From Candidatus Pacearchaeota archaeon (GTDB lineage Archaea; Nanoarchaeota; Nanoarchaeia; Pacearchaeales; GW2011-AR1), in NCBI GenBank assembly GCA_002690445.1, contig NZER01000436.1, positions 1 to 15,321 on the forward strand: 15,321 nt of DNA, given 5' to 3'. Position numbers and translations under genes: made by a program. How positions within the stretch are numbered: position 1 is the stretch's first letter; each line of letters starts with the position of its first letter. The notes below the pieces were generated by a model, which was not told the DNA's origin, searched no databases, and saw only the letters and a program-made list of their open reading frames with translations. Of this stretch, positions 1 through 6,449 are shown piece after piece.

Positions 1-1835
1 AACTTTTTACCTCTATGGAGTATTGTTTTTCCGTCTAGATAAGTCATTAACTCTTTATAGGTGTCAATTGGTAATGCGTCTTGACTCCATAAAGAGCCGT
101 CATAGCTCTCGTATTTTCCCTTCTCTCTAGCGAGCTTGCTTGAGTTTAAAATACAATGATAGGAGATAAATTCATAAAGCTCATCTGAGAATTTTACCGC
201 ATCATCTGATGAAAAATCAATTTTGTAAGAATGAAAAACGTCCGCCCAGCCCATGCTGCCCGCTCCTACAGGTCTATGTTTTAAATTAGCTTTTTGCGCT
301 TCCTTTGTCGGGTAAAAATTCAAATCAATAACACTATCTAGCATTCTCATTTGGATAGCGATAGTTTTCGCAATTAATTTGAAGTCTAATTTGCCATTAG
401 GTTTTAGATGTTCTTTTAGGTTAAGAGAGCTTAGATTGCACACTGCAGTCTCTCCTATTTCTGTTTTTTCTCCATTCTCAAATAAAGAGGGTTTTGTATG
501 TAGGAAAATTTCCGTGCAAAGATTTGAGCTATTAATAACTCCTTCATGCTTGTTTGAGTATCGGAAATTGGAATTATCCTTAAATGTAATCCAAGGGTGA
601 CCTGTTTCAAAAAGACTTCTAAGCATTTTTTTCCATAGCTCTTTAGCTTTTAAAATTTTAAAATTTTCTATCTCACCTTCGTTTGCTAATTTACAATATT
701 TTTTATAAGCTTTATTAAAGTCTTCGCCACAAAGATGGTGAAGGTTTCTAGTGTCAGAAGGTGAAAATAAATACCAATCATTATCAGCTTTAACATACTC
801 AAAAAATAAATCAGGTATCCAATTAGCTGTGTTCATGTCGTGACAGCGACGACGTTCATCGCCCGTGTTCTTTTTTAGGTCAAGAAAATCTTCTATATCA
901 AGGTGCCAAGGCTCAAGGTAAGCGCATCCCGCACCTCGACGTTTCCCTCCTTGATTAACAGCAACAAGAAGATCATTGAATATTTTAAGCCAAGGAATTA
1001 ACCCGCTGGAAATTCCATTCGTTCCTTTAATATAGGAACCGGCTGATCGGAAATTTGAAACATCGAATCCTAATCCCCCTGCAAACTTGGATTTTCTAGC
1101 TTCTTGCCACACACCCTCGAAGATTCCGTCTATAGAATCATCGAAAGTATTAAGATAGCAGCTAGAAAGCTGACTACGAACAGCACCACTGTTAAACAAC
1201 GTTGGAGTTGAAGGGCAAAGTCTAAAGCTTGAGATGGTGTCGTAGAATTCGATTGCTTTTTTTTCTTTATTTTTTTCATTTAATGCTAGCCCCATGGCTA
1301 TTCTCATCCAAAATGATTGGGGAGATTCTAGCCTTCTATTTTCAATTTTTAATAAATATCTATCATATAGAGTCTGTAGGCCTAGGTACTTAAACTTGTA
1401 GTCTCTCTCTAAGACTAACGCTTCTGAAAGTTTTTTCAAGTCGAAATCAAGTAATTTTTCATTTAAAATGTTTTCTTTTACTAGAAGCTTAATATTTCTT
1501 ATGAAAGATAGCCTGTACTGGTGTTCGAAGGCTTCTTTATCAACGCTAACATCAAAAACTTCTTTGTGTACGTTTCCTAGTAACAATCTTGCCGCAACGT
1601 ACGAATAGTTAGGGTCTTTTTCGATCTTTGATCGAGCAGACATTATGAGGGCTTTATCTATCTCTTTTGTTGGTATTTTTTCATATAATTGAACATTGGC
1701 ATCAATAACTACTTCGCTTGCAGACACGTCTTGCAGACCTTCACACGCTCGTTGTACACAAATATTTACCTTATTGATGTCTAATTCTTGTAGGCGTCCA
1801 TTTCTTTTTTTAACTTGAATAACTTTTGAGCTCAT
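1..1835 (-). CDS. nrdA: Ribonucleoside-diphosphate reductase alpha subunit (class Ia), 3' end outside window
   Basis: This gene reduces ribonucleoside diphosphates to deoxy forms for phage DNA synthesis and would need an NrdB partner, not seen here. About 611 residues are visible before the window edge. Residues ~4-95 form an ATP-cone (starts VIQVKKRNGR). The catalytic set is readable: C226 in SQLSSCYL, N438/C440/E442 in NSSNLCTEI, and C466 in ETAVCNLSS, numbered almost as in E. coli NrdA (C225, N437, C439, E441, C462). The C-terminal tyrosine pair and redox cysteines would lie off the left edge. The ATG at 1835 gives the full cone and has no Shine-Dalgarno. It follows the FmdB-like gene by 67 bases and is probably in the same operon. 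The class is certain from motifs; only the C-terminus is unseen. Confidence 0.96.
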   Translation of the reverse strand, partial: MSSKVIQVKKRNGRLQELDINKVNICVQRACEGLQDVSASEVVIDANVQLYEKIPTKEIDKALIMSARSKIEKDPNYSYVAARLLLGNVHKEVFDVSVDKEAFEHQYRLSFIRNIKLLVKENILNEKLLDFDLKKLSEALVLERDYKFKYLGLQTLYDRYLLKIENRRLESPQSFWMRIAMGLALNEKNKEKKAIEFYDTISSFRLCPSTPTLFNSGAVRSQLSSCYLNTFDDSIDGIFEGVWQEARKSKFAGGLGFDVSNFRSAGSYIKGTNGISSGLIPWLKIFNDLLVAVNQGGKRRGAGCAYLEPWHLDIEDFLDLKKNTGDERRRCHDMNTANWIPDLFFEYVKADNDWYLFSPSDTRNLHHLCGEDFNKAYKKYCKLANEGEIENFKILKAKELWKKMLRSLFETGHPWITFKDNSNFRYSNKHEGVINSSNLCTEIFLHTKPSLFENGEKTEIGETAVCNLSSLNLKEHLKPNGKLDFKLIAKTIAIQMRMLDSVIDLNFYPTKEAQKANLKHRPVGAGSMGWADVFHSYKIDFSSDDAVKFSDELYEFISYHCILNSSKLAREKGKYESYDGSLWSQDALPIDTYKELMTYLDGKTILHRGKK

Positions 1836-1902
1836 TTTAATAGCAGAGATACTCTATATTACTCTAAAGTTGGAGATTGAGAAAGAAAAAAGGAAGTTTA
1901 TA

Positions 1903-2292
1903 TTAAATTATTTCAAATGGATTGGCTCTATTCTCTCTGGGAGTGTTTTTCTTTCGGGGGTCGTGCTGGTGGACTACTCCTTGCCGCTTTTTCGAATAGT
2001 CTTTAAAATATTTTTCTTTTACTGGGTCCTTCCCCATTATTTCTTCTCTTTTTTTACTACCTTCCTTTGCTGCGTCCCATATTTCTCCTAGGGTTCCTTT
2101 TTTATTTCTTGTTTTTTCTACAAAATCTTTTGAGGAAAGCGGATCTATTTGAGTATCTATGCTTGCATTTGGCGAAGTCCATAACCTTTGCCATTTTACG
2201 CCTTCTTCTTTGTATTCGTGCGGTTCCGTCATTTTTTGTAAGACCTCTCTTACTTCTCCAGTTTCGGGGTTTTGAAAAATATAAAACGGCAT
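1903..2292 (-). CDS. FmdB-like small protein without zinc-ribbon cysteines
   Basis: The 129-residue product begins MPFYIFQNPETGEV, which matches the opening beta-strands of the FmdB putative regulatory family (typically MPxYxYxCxxCG). The cysteines of the zinc ribbon are absent, as in FmdB-like proteins I recall from marine T4-like phages (MPTYxFxNxxTGE-type starts). Residues ~60-129 are polar and highly charged (KKREE, KKRQG), probably disordered, with a HQHD cluster. The start codon overlaps the stop of the upstream glycosyltransferase gene by one base (TAATG), so translation is probably coupled. Function is unknown; a role in DNA or RNA binding is only a guess. Confidence 0.72.
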   Translation of the reverse strand: MPFYIFQNPETGEVREVLQKMTEPHEYKEEGVKWQRLWTSPNASIDTQIDPLSSKDFVEKTRNKKGTLGEIWDAAKEGSKKREEIMGKDPVKEKYFKDYSKKRQGVVHQHDPRKKNTPRENRANPFEII

Positions 2293-3365
2293 TATATTAA
2301 TTCGAGTAGCTTGTCTAAGGTTTTCGAGTATGTAAATTCTTCTTGGAGGAGTAGTCCTTCAAGATTTTTTTTGTTTTCTTCTGTTCTTTTTATGGCTTCT
2401 TCGCACCCGTGAATAAACTCATCTTCATCAAAGTCAAAAATATTACCTTGATTGAAATCCGCGCCCTTGCTAAAGAAGACTCCGTCGTAAGCCTCTACCT
2501 TTCCAGATGGATTTACTAGTATAGAATTTTTTTCATTTGCCCAATCTTTATTGGCATGCGCATTCATCAAAACTCCATGTTTTCCTAGAGCAAGGGAATG
2601 AAATTCTGGAAGAGACCAACCTTCTCCGCCTGACATGCCTATCACTATATCTCCCGAATTCAAAAAATCATTATATAAAGTATTGTGGGGTAGATAATTT
2701 AAAAAGGTAATATTAAAAAATTTTTTTCCGGCAGTACAATCATTAAATAGTCTTTTATTATCTTCGTCTTTTAAAAAGGTGTTGAAGACCGCGCATTGTA
2801 GATAATATTTGCTATCATCTCCAAATCTTTTTGCCCACGCTTGGATTACTTTCTTGTGATTTTTTCTTTTTTCTAATTTTCCACATAAATTAAAAACGAT
2901 TCGGTCGTCAGAAAAATATTCTTTATTTATTTCTTTAAAATTATATTTATCAAATCCCAGCGGGACAAAATGTGTATCAACTCCATTCGCTTCGAAGATT
3001 TGTTTTGTGTAGCTTGAAGTAACTACGGTTACGTTCTGTTTGGAAATGTTTATTTCTGCTTTTGTTGGACTATCTAGTTCGTAGAAAGTTATAAGAATTT
3101 GTTTATTGCTTACTGAATTGAATCCTCCGTTTAGATGCCAGAGCTTTATAACTGGACGCTCTCTCTTGTGAGAGGACAAGGTGGTCTTTAAATTTTCTTC
3201 TAACCACTTGAAGAAATCATCGTCCTTTATTTGGGTAGAAATATCAACGTTACCAATAGGAAATATGCTAGGGTTAATCCCCCTAGCATAAACTTCCCTT
3301 AGTAAGGAAGTGGATACCTGTCCAAAAGATACAGGATTAATTGGGACTTCGAATGCTAGGTCCAT
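2292..3365 (-). CDS. GT-B fold glycosyltransferase (GT4-like)
   Basis: This 357-residue protein looks like a retaining GT-B glycosyltransferase. The C-terminal Rossmann half has GKLEKRKNH at ~162-170, corresponding to the GRxxxxKG/N donor-phosphate loop, and GGEGWSLPEFHSLALG at ~246-261, equivalent to the E-G-F-G-L-P-x-L-E-A nucleotide-sugar motif, with E248 and E254 about where the EX7E pair falls. The N-terminal acceptor half is divergent. It would transfer a sugar from a nucleotide sugar to an unknown acceptor such as host LPS, virion protein or DNA. It begins 2 bases after the upstream gene and overlaps the next by one base, so it lies mid-operon. Fold confidence is high; donor and acceptor cannot be read. 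Confidence 0.82.
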   Translation of the reverse strand: MDLAFEVPINPVSFGQVSTSLLREVYARGINPSIFPIGNVDISTQIKDDDFFKWLEENLKTTLSSHKRERPVIKLWHLNGGFNSVSNKQILITFYELDSPTKAEINISKQNVTVVTSSYTKQIFEANGVDTHFVPLGFDKYNFKEINKEYFSDDRIVFNLCGKLEKRKNHKKVIQAWAKRFGDDSKYYLQCAVFNTFLKDEDNKRLFNDCTAGKKFFNITFLNYLPHNTLYNDFLNSGDIVIGMSGGEGWSLPEFHSLALGKHGVLMNAHANKDWANEKNSILVNPSGKVEAYDGVFFSKGADFNQGNIFDFDEDEFIHGCEEAIKRTEENKKNLEGLLLQEEFTYSKTLDKLLELI

Positions 3366-3367
3366 TT

Positions 3368-3661
3368 TTAGACAAGCTCTTCCATGGTAGCATCCGAAGA
3401 TGTTTCCATAGCGAACTCGTCTGAAGTCTCCTCTGACTTTTCTTCGGAAAGCTCTCTAGTTTCGGAGAGATATACCCTGAAGTCAGGTTGATTATCTTTC
3501 GTCTTATTCTTGTTGGAAAAGACGATAAGCTTGACGGGATCGCTTTGCCCGGGAAGGGTTACGTGGCCAGTAAGGTAAGTTTGACTCCTACCTTTATTCT
3601 TCCAAAGCGCTCCTAATTCGCGTTTGGACCAATCAGTTTTATTTTCTGAATTTTCAGACAT
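3368..3661 (-). CDS. Small conserved phage protein, DUF736-like
   Basis: The 97-residue product has an ordered N-terminal domain and an acidic Ser/Glu tail (residues ~70-97, rich in E, S and D). The core reads RELGALWKNKGRSQTYLTG, then KLIVFSNKNK, then QPDFRVYLSE. This pattern of short strands with an APDF/QPDFRV-like ending resembles DUF736 and related small phage proteins; I place it by pattern memory only. The acidic tail resembles the C-terminal tails of single-strand-binding proteins, but no OB-fold signature can be proved by eye. It is the first gene of the minus-strand operon ending in nrdA. Its ATG lies 6 bases after the -10 element, so the mRNA may be leaderless. Confidence 0.65.
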   Translation of the reverse strand: MSENSENKTDWSKRELGALWKNKGRSQTYLTGHVTLPGQSDPVKLIVFSNKNKTKDNQPDFRVYLSETRELSEEKSEETSDEFAMETSSDATMEELV

Positions 3662-3667
3662 GACCTT

Positions 3668-3696
3668 AGTTTAGGATAGTTTTAGAAATAAGTCAA
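3668..3696 (-). promoter_or_regulatory. Sigma-70-type promoter for the nrdA operon
   Basis: On the minus strand TTGACT (3696-3691), a 17-base spacer and TAAACT (3673-3668) precede the ATG at 3661 by six bases. A start of transcription about 7 bases below the -10 would fall on the start codon itself. Confidence 0.7.
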
Positions 3697-3703
3697 GTAC
3701 TTT

Positions 3704-4309
3704 TTATACGTTATCATTTATTTCTTTACTTTTAATTTTATTTTTTAAAATTCTTTTTGCTCTGTTATGTATATTAATGGCTGTTTGAGAGCTTACTCCA
3801 ACTTTTTTTGCTATTTTTTTCCAAGTCATTTTGGGACCGCTATCAGAGAAATATCTAAGCATATATATGTGTTTCGCCCTTTTATCCTTTAAGCTATCCA
3901 GAAGGAAGGATATGAATTCTTTTACGTTTTCCGTTGCTTCTAGTTCTTGATGTTTTGATTCTGATATTTTATTTAAATAGAATGTCGATGTCTCTTCGTC
4001 TACGGGGATCGGGGCATTTTTTTTGCTTAGTAGAGTGAGGCAGTAATATCTTGTATAGTTACCTAACCAAGTAGAGAATTTTACTTTTTTTTCTGGATTA
4101 TATGTACACGCCGCTTTGTAGACTAGGTAGTCTTTTTCCTTAAAAAGATCATCTGTATTAATACCCATGCTTTTTAGTCTACTATTGAACTTCTGTAGAA
4201 TATTATAGCATAAACATGAGTGCTTTTCGATTAACTGCTTAAGACTATGCTCGTCACTTTCAAGTTTTACCTTTTTTGCTAGTTTCGCGTCTTCGGCAGT
4301 GGCGCTCAT
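3704..4309 (-). CDS. Phage sigma-70-family factor
   Basis: This 201-residue protein carries the two minimal parts of a sigma factor. Region 2 is at ~30-95: the stretch LVYKAACTYNPEKKVKFSTW (62-81) followed by LGNYTRYYCL matches the Y-x-P-x-K-G-x-K-F-S-T-W core that binds RNA polymerase and the -10 element. Region 4 is at ~130-190, with a helix-turn-helix in MTWKKIAKKVGVSSQTAINI (161-180) that would contact the -35 or a partner. It is smaller than a host housekeeping sigma and comparable to T4 gp55 in size, so it may direct late or middle transcription by host polymerase. It is the last gene of the dNMP-kinase operon and overlaps the upstream ORF by four bases (ATGA). No anti-sigma gene is visible nearby. 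Confidence 0.88.
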   Translation of the reverse strand: MSATAEDAKLAKKVKLESDEHSLKQLIEKHSCLCYNILQKFNSRLKSMGINTDDLFKEKDYLVYKAACTYNPEKKVKFSTWLGNYTRYYCLTLLSKKNAPIPVDEETSTFYLNKISESKHQELEATENVKEFISFLLDSLKDKRAKHIYMLRYFSDSGPKMTWKKIAKKVGVSSQTAINIHNRAKRILKNKIKSKEINDNV

Positions 4310-4464
4310 TTTATTTTTAAATAGAGTTTTATTTTCTGTTTTTTCCCTACTTTTTTTGCGTATTTTTCTGCAGCCTCTTTGCCTTCTTCCGTGTTATCAA
4401 AAGCTCCAAAAAGATAATTTTTAGCTTCGCTAAGAACTAAGATAATTTTTTCTTTTTTCGGCAT
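4306..4464 (-). CDS. 52-residue basic protein of unknown function
   Basis: A short ORF fills the gap between its neighbours: its ATG shares one base with the upstream stop (TAATG at 4464) and its TGA overlaps the sigma-factor start (ATGA). It begins MPKKEKIILVLSEAKNYLFG and continues with a helical stretch rich in Glu and Lys (EEGKEAAEKYAKKVGKK). An N-terminal beta-strand followed by an amphipathic helix can be imagined. The perfect tiling between two coupled genes is the main evidence that it is real. I recognise no family. Confidence 0.7.
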   Translation of the reverse strand: MPKKEKIILVLSEAKNYLFGAFDNTEEGKEAAEKYAKKVGKKQKIKLYLKIK

Positions 4465-4643
4465 TATTCGTTGAGTAGCCTCCTAAGTATATTAAGGTGA
4501 TGAATCATCCAGCTTTCGCCAACGGATTTTGAGGCTTTGTGAGCGGCAAGCACCCTTCGCTTATGCTCTAGGTCTTCTAATTTGGCCTTTTCTATAATCT
4601 GATCTAAAAGGTTGATTGCCTTTTTTCTATCCACTCTAGTCAT
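4464..4643 (-). CDS. 59-residue helical protein of unknown function
   Basis: The ORF can be extended to a TTG at 4649, but the ATG at 4643 (MTRVDRKKAINLLDQ) is the better start. It is a small, charged, all-helical protein with heptad-like spacing (INLLDQIIEKAKLEDLEHKRRVL), followed by SWMIHHLNILRRLLNE. It lies 17 bases after the dNMP-kinase stop and is coupled to the next ORF by a TAATG overlap. An adaptor or small regulator is possible, but no function can be assigned. Confidence 0.65.
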   Translation of the reverse strand: MTRVDRKKAINLLDQIIEKAKLEDLEHKRRVLAAHKASKSVGESWMIHHLNILRRLLNE

Positions 4644-4660
4644 TAACAAATAATAATATA

Positions 4661-5275
4661 TTATTTATTAAAATCAACAAGAAATTTATCTATATATTTA
4701 ATTAACTTTTCTTCAGCGTTTTCTTTGTCTACTTTAGGCCATTCAACTCTGTAGTCTGCCAATTTTTTTAGTACAGGGTCCCACTTTTTTTCGTCTTCAT
4801 TAGCTGGCCCTTGCCATTTCCTTCCTCCTTTCCATTCGTGTTCAGAAGTTGTATACTGAGAAATGTGAACCAAGCTTCCCTTTAGCTCTTCTTTTATGAA
4901 ATGAACTTCATCACTTTCATAGGCATTATACCGCACGTCTGTTACAACATCTAATCCTGTTGAACTTTCCCAGAAAGGATTTGATGCTTCCCACCAATTC
5001 ATTTTTTCTTTTAGTTTTTCTATCCAGTATCTGCCCTTGCTAGAGTCTCTTCTCATTTTTCCATGGAATACTAACAGCGGTCTAATTTTTTGTTTTTCTT
5101 CTCCTCGACAGTCTATTGTACAAATATTATAATTCTGGTGACACCAGTCATGTACCTCTTCTTTTAGTTCGTCTGCAAAGGCGTATCTCTCACACTTTAT
5201 CCTTTTCGAAAGTAACGTATAAAACAAATCCTTACCTGCACCCGCTACGCCTGATAATCCTATAATTCTTTTCAT
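4661..5275 (-). CDS. Deoxynucleoside monophosphate kinase (T4 gp1-like)
   Basis: The 204-residue protein starts MKRIIGLSGVAGAGKD, with a Walker A loop G9-V-A-G-A-G-K15-D16 as in the phage dNMP kinase family (T4 gene 1). The segment SKRIKCERYAFADELKEEV follows, typical of this family after the P-loop, and VVTDVRYNAYESDEV (~110-124) matches the region after the second strand (V-x-D-V-R-x-x-x-E). It phosphorylates dNMPs to dNDPs in the cytoplasm and works with the ribonucleotide reductase and dCMP deaminase in this window. It is first in a four-gene minus-strand operon ending in the sigma factor. It is a little shorter than T4 gp1 (241 residues). The upstream leader has no Shine-Dalgarno. Confidence 0.9.
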   Translation of the reverse strand: MKRIIGLSGVAGAGKDLFYTLLSKRIKCERYAFADELKEEVHDWCHQNYNICTIDCRGEEKQKIRPLLVFHGKMRRDSSKGRYWIEKLKEKMNWWEASNPFWESSTGLDVVTDVRYNAYESDEVHFIKEELKGSLVHISQYTTSEHEWKGGRKWQGPANEDEKKWDPVLKKLADYRVEWPKVDKENAEEKLIKYIDKFLVDFNK

Positions 5276-5304
5276 ATGTAGTTATATCTAATATTATTTT
5301 ATAT

Positions 5305-5333
5305 AATTTAACATTAATCTTACGTTTAGTCAA
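5305..5333 (-). promoter_or_regulatory. Promoter for the dNMP kinase-sigma operon
   Basis: Minus strand: TTGACT (5333-5328), a 17-base spacer, then TAAATT (5310-5305). The -35 follows directly from one copy of the imperfect 23-bp repeat. The predicted transcript would have a leader of about 22 bases before the ATG at 5275. The -10 is two bases off consensus. Confidence 0.55.
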
Positions 5334-5411
5334 TGTTTTTACTTCCTTTTAGGAAAGAAGACACAAACCCCCAAGGAGGGGGCTTATGCAATGTCTAACT
5401 TCCTTTTTAGG
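5331..5411. repeat. Imperfect 23-bp direct repeat flanking the RNA terminator
   Basis: The copies lie at 5331-5353 and 5389-5411. Both start CAATGT and end ACTTCCTTTT(T)AGG, with small differences between. They bracket the G5/C5 hairpin at 5368-5382. One copy contributes the 3' half of the structured RNA's closing helix; the other abuts the -35 of the dNMP-kinase promoter and can itself fold as TTCC-TTTTA-GGAA. This suggests a local duplication. Confidence 0.6.
5360..5384 (-). terminator. Intrinsic-terminator-like hairpin of the structured RNA
   Basis: On the minus strand CCCCC-UCCUU-GGGGG (5382-5368) is followed by UUUGUGUCUU. The stem is short but all G-C; the tail is interrupted by two G and one C. 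It ends the predicted RNA before the next promoter. Confidence 0.6.
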
Positions 5412-5691
5412 CCCTGTGATTAAATTGATGGGACATTCATGACATATACAACCAGTAAACTGGAATCGCCTACCTTATTACAGGCTGAGAGACTGTGCTT
5501 AAAAACTCATTACAGCGATCAACCACAACACGCCGGGGCATTGCTGAGGTAACTAATCTCAAGTCTTTTTTTCTCCGGTATTTTAGGAGAACCGCCCTTT
5601 AAGTAAAACTGATGGTACAGTGTCCGCGATGGTTACTCTTGGGAAACCCTACTGTTTTTTCTCAGTGGGCTAAAAAGGATTTGGACCTTTT
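5360..5691 (-). ncRNA. Candidate novel structured phage RNA, about 330 nt
   Basis: This stretch has no sustained reading frame on either strand and looks richer in G+C than its flanks. Read on the minus strand it begins about 6 bases after a near-perfect promoter (5697-5725) and ends at a GC hairpin plus U-rich tail. CCUUUUUAGCCC (5678-5667) pairs over 12 base pairs, with one bulged G, with the segment at 5414-5402, closing a ~275-nt domain. Inside are UUCUCC/GGAGAA (5591-5586 with 5576-5571), ACAGU/ACUGU (5655-5651 with 5621-5617), AUCGC/GCGAU (5519-5515 with 5469-5465) and CCAG-UUUA-CUGG (5463-5452). The 5' end can instead form AAAAGG/CCUUUU (5691-5686 with 5678-5673), which excludes part of the closing helix. 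It does not match the tmRNA, RNase P, SRP or 6S signatures I know. Function unknown. Confidence 0.72.
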
Positions 5692-5696
5692 GAGGG

Positions 5697-5725
5697 AGTA
5701 TAAGAAGGTGGTGCAACTATGTCAA
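5697..5725 (-). promoter_or_regulatory. Near-consensus sigma-70 promoter of the structured RNA
   Basis: Minus strand: TTGACA (5725-5720, exact consensus), a 17-base spacer (optimal), then TATACT (5702-5697, five of six). It is the best promoter in the window and its start point falls at about 5690, at the first hairpin of the RNA. The -35 begins four bases after the stop of the upstream minus-strand gene. Confidence 0.82.
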
Positions 5726-5728
5726 TTT

Positions 5729-6151
5729 TTATTTTTTTTCTTCTTCGTCCCCCATTAGAAATGAGGCTATAAATGTTAAGTCTCTAAGGTTGTCTGTGCT
5801 TATATTAGATGGATCACAATAAGTGTCTTTTCTGTCTAGCCTTTTGCTAAATTTATTTACTATTTCTGAAATAAACAGGGCTAGTTGATAGTCTATTTCT
5901 ATATTTTGAGAAACGCTTTCAAGCGGGCGATTAATTACCCAATATTTTTCTTCTTCTTTTTTATTTTTTACAGCGCAGCTTTTGATCATTTCGTATTTTT
6001 CTAACGATTCTAGAGCACAGAGGATGGCGGCTTTGTCCCTTTCGGGATCTTCAACTATATTCATGAGCGAAGAAAAGTCCTTTTCTAAAGAAAAAGAGTC
6101 ATTTTCTCCAAACCATTCGTAGATCTTTAAAGAAGCATCAATAACATTCAT
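5729..6151 (-). CDS. Winged-helix-like phage protein of unknown function
   Basis: The 140-residue product begins MNVIDASLKIYEWFGENDSF. Residues ~35-75 (DPERDKAAILCALESLEKYEMIKSCAV followed by KYWVINRP) resemble a winged helix: two helices, a hydrophobic recognition helix, then a short hairpin wing. The second half (EIDYQLALFISEIVNKF) is helical and the C-terminus is acidic (MGDEEEKK). It is divergent from the gene at 6208 across a 56-base intergenic region with an inverted repeat, so it may be a regulator of that promoter; this is inference. It is monocistronic, since the strong promoter of the structured RNA follows at once. Confidence 0.7.
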   Translation of the reverse strand: MNVIDASLKIYEWFGENDSFSLEKDFSSLMNIVEDPERDKAAILCALESLEKYEMIKSCAVKNKKEEEKYWVINRPLESVSQNIEIDYQLALFISEIVNKFSKRLDRKDTYCDPSNISTDNLRDLTFIASFLMGDEEEKK

Positions 6152-6165
6152 TTTTTTATATAAAA

Positions 6166-6182
6166 AATAGGCTTGACCTATT
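6166..6182. promoter_or_regulatory. Operator-like inverted repeat in a divergent promoter region
   Basis: AATAGG-CTTGA-CCTATT is a perfect 6-bp inverted repeat around a 5-base centre. It overlaps the -35 TTGACC of the rightward promoter and lies between two divergent genes that both look able to bind DNA. Confidence 0.5.
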
Positions 6183-6201
6183 CACAATACAATGATATTA
6201 T
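6173..6201 (+). promoter_or_regulatory. Promoter of the rightward dCMP deaminase operon
   Basis: TTGACC (6173-6178), a 17-base spacer and TATTAT (6196-6201) lie six bases before the ATG at 6208. The expected transcription start coincides with the start codon. Confidence 0.72.
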
Positions 6202-6207
6202 ATTAAT

Positions 6208-6444
6208 ATGATTATTCAAAAGAAAAATGCAAAACCCGGAAGACCTCCTGTACATCTAGAATGGCCAGAGGGTGAATTCACGGCAAAAGAAGTAACTGAT
6301 AGTCTTATGGGCGCATTGTCTAGAGTATCCGTTCACTCTAAAATTAAAAAGGGGCTTGAGGGAGAAACCCCTCAGCTCAAAGTGGTAAGAAAAGTTAAGC
6401 CTAAAGTGGGGAGACCGGAAACGGTTTATTCTACAGTTGATTAA
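6208..6444 (+). CDS. Small winged-helix-like protein with two GRP motifs
   Basis: The 78-residue product has AKPGRPPVHLEWPEGEFTAK at 8-27 and VGRPETVYSTV near the end. The layout (GRP arm, F-T-A-K-E-V, a helix SLMGALSRVSVHSKIKKGL, and a GRPxxVY wing) suggests a winged-helix DNA-binding protein with AT-hook-like GRP contacts at both ends. I have seen similar small proteins in phages but cannot name a family. It is the first gene of a seven-gene plus-strand operon and its start codon sits at the predicted transcript start, with no Shine-Dalgarno. Autoregulation through the inverted repeat at 6166-6182 is plausible, not shown. Confidence 0.75.
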   Translation: MIIQKKNAKPGRPPVHLEWPEGEFTAKEVTDSLMGALSRVSVHSKIKKGLEGETPQLKVVRKVKPKVGRPETVYSTVD

Positions 6445-6449
6445 AATCC

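Noticed and set aside
379..600. Plus-strand ORF within the left edge
   Set aside because: It is antisense to clearly coding nrdA (active-site region).
1870..2300. Two overlapping plus-strand ORFs rich in Phe and Leu
   Set aside because: They mirror the FmdB-like gene and have the hydrophobic composition typical of antisense translation of Lys/Glu-rich genes.
4644..4649. TTG start two codons upstream of the 59-residue gene
   Set aside because: The ATG at 4643 is a better start and no signal favours the TTG.
4653..4670. AT-rich palindrome at the end of the dNMP kinase gene
   Set aside because: AATAATATATTATT is simple AT sequence without T run or GC stem; expected by chance here.
5360..5691. 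tmRNA, RNase P RNA, SRP RNA or group I/II intron
   Set aside because: No tRNA-like end with TTCGA and CCA, no P4 or GAGGAAAGUCC motif, no SRP GGUCAGG/GGAAG core, no domain V, and no split gene around it.
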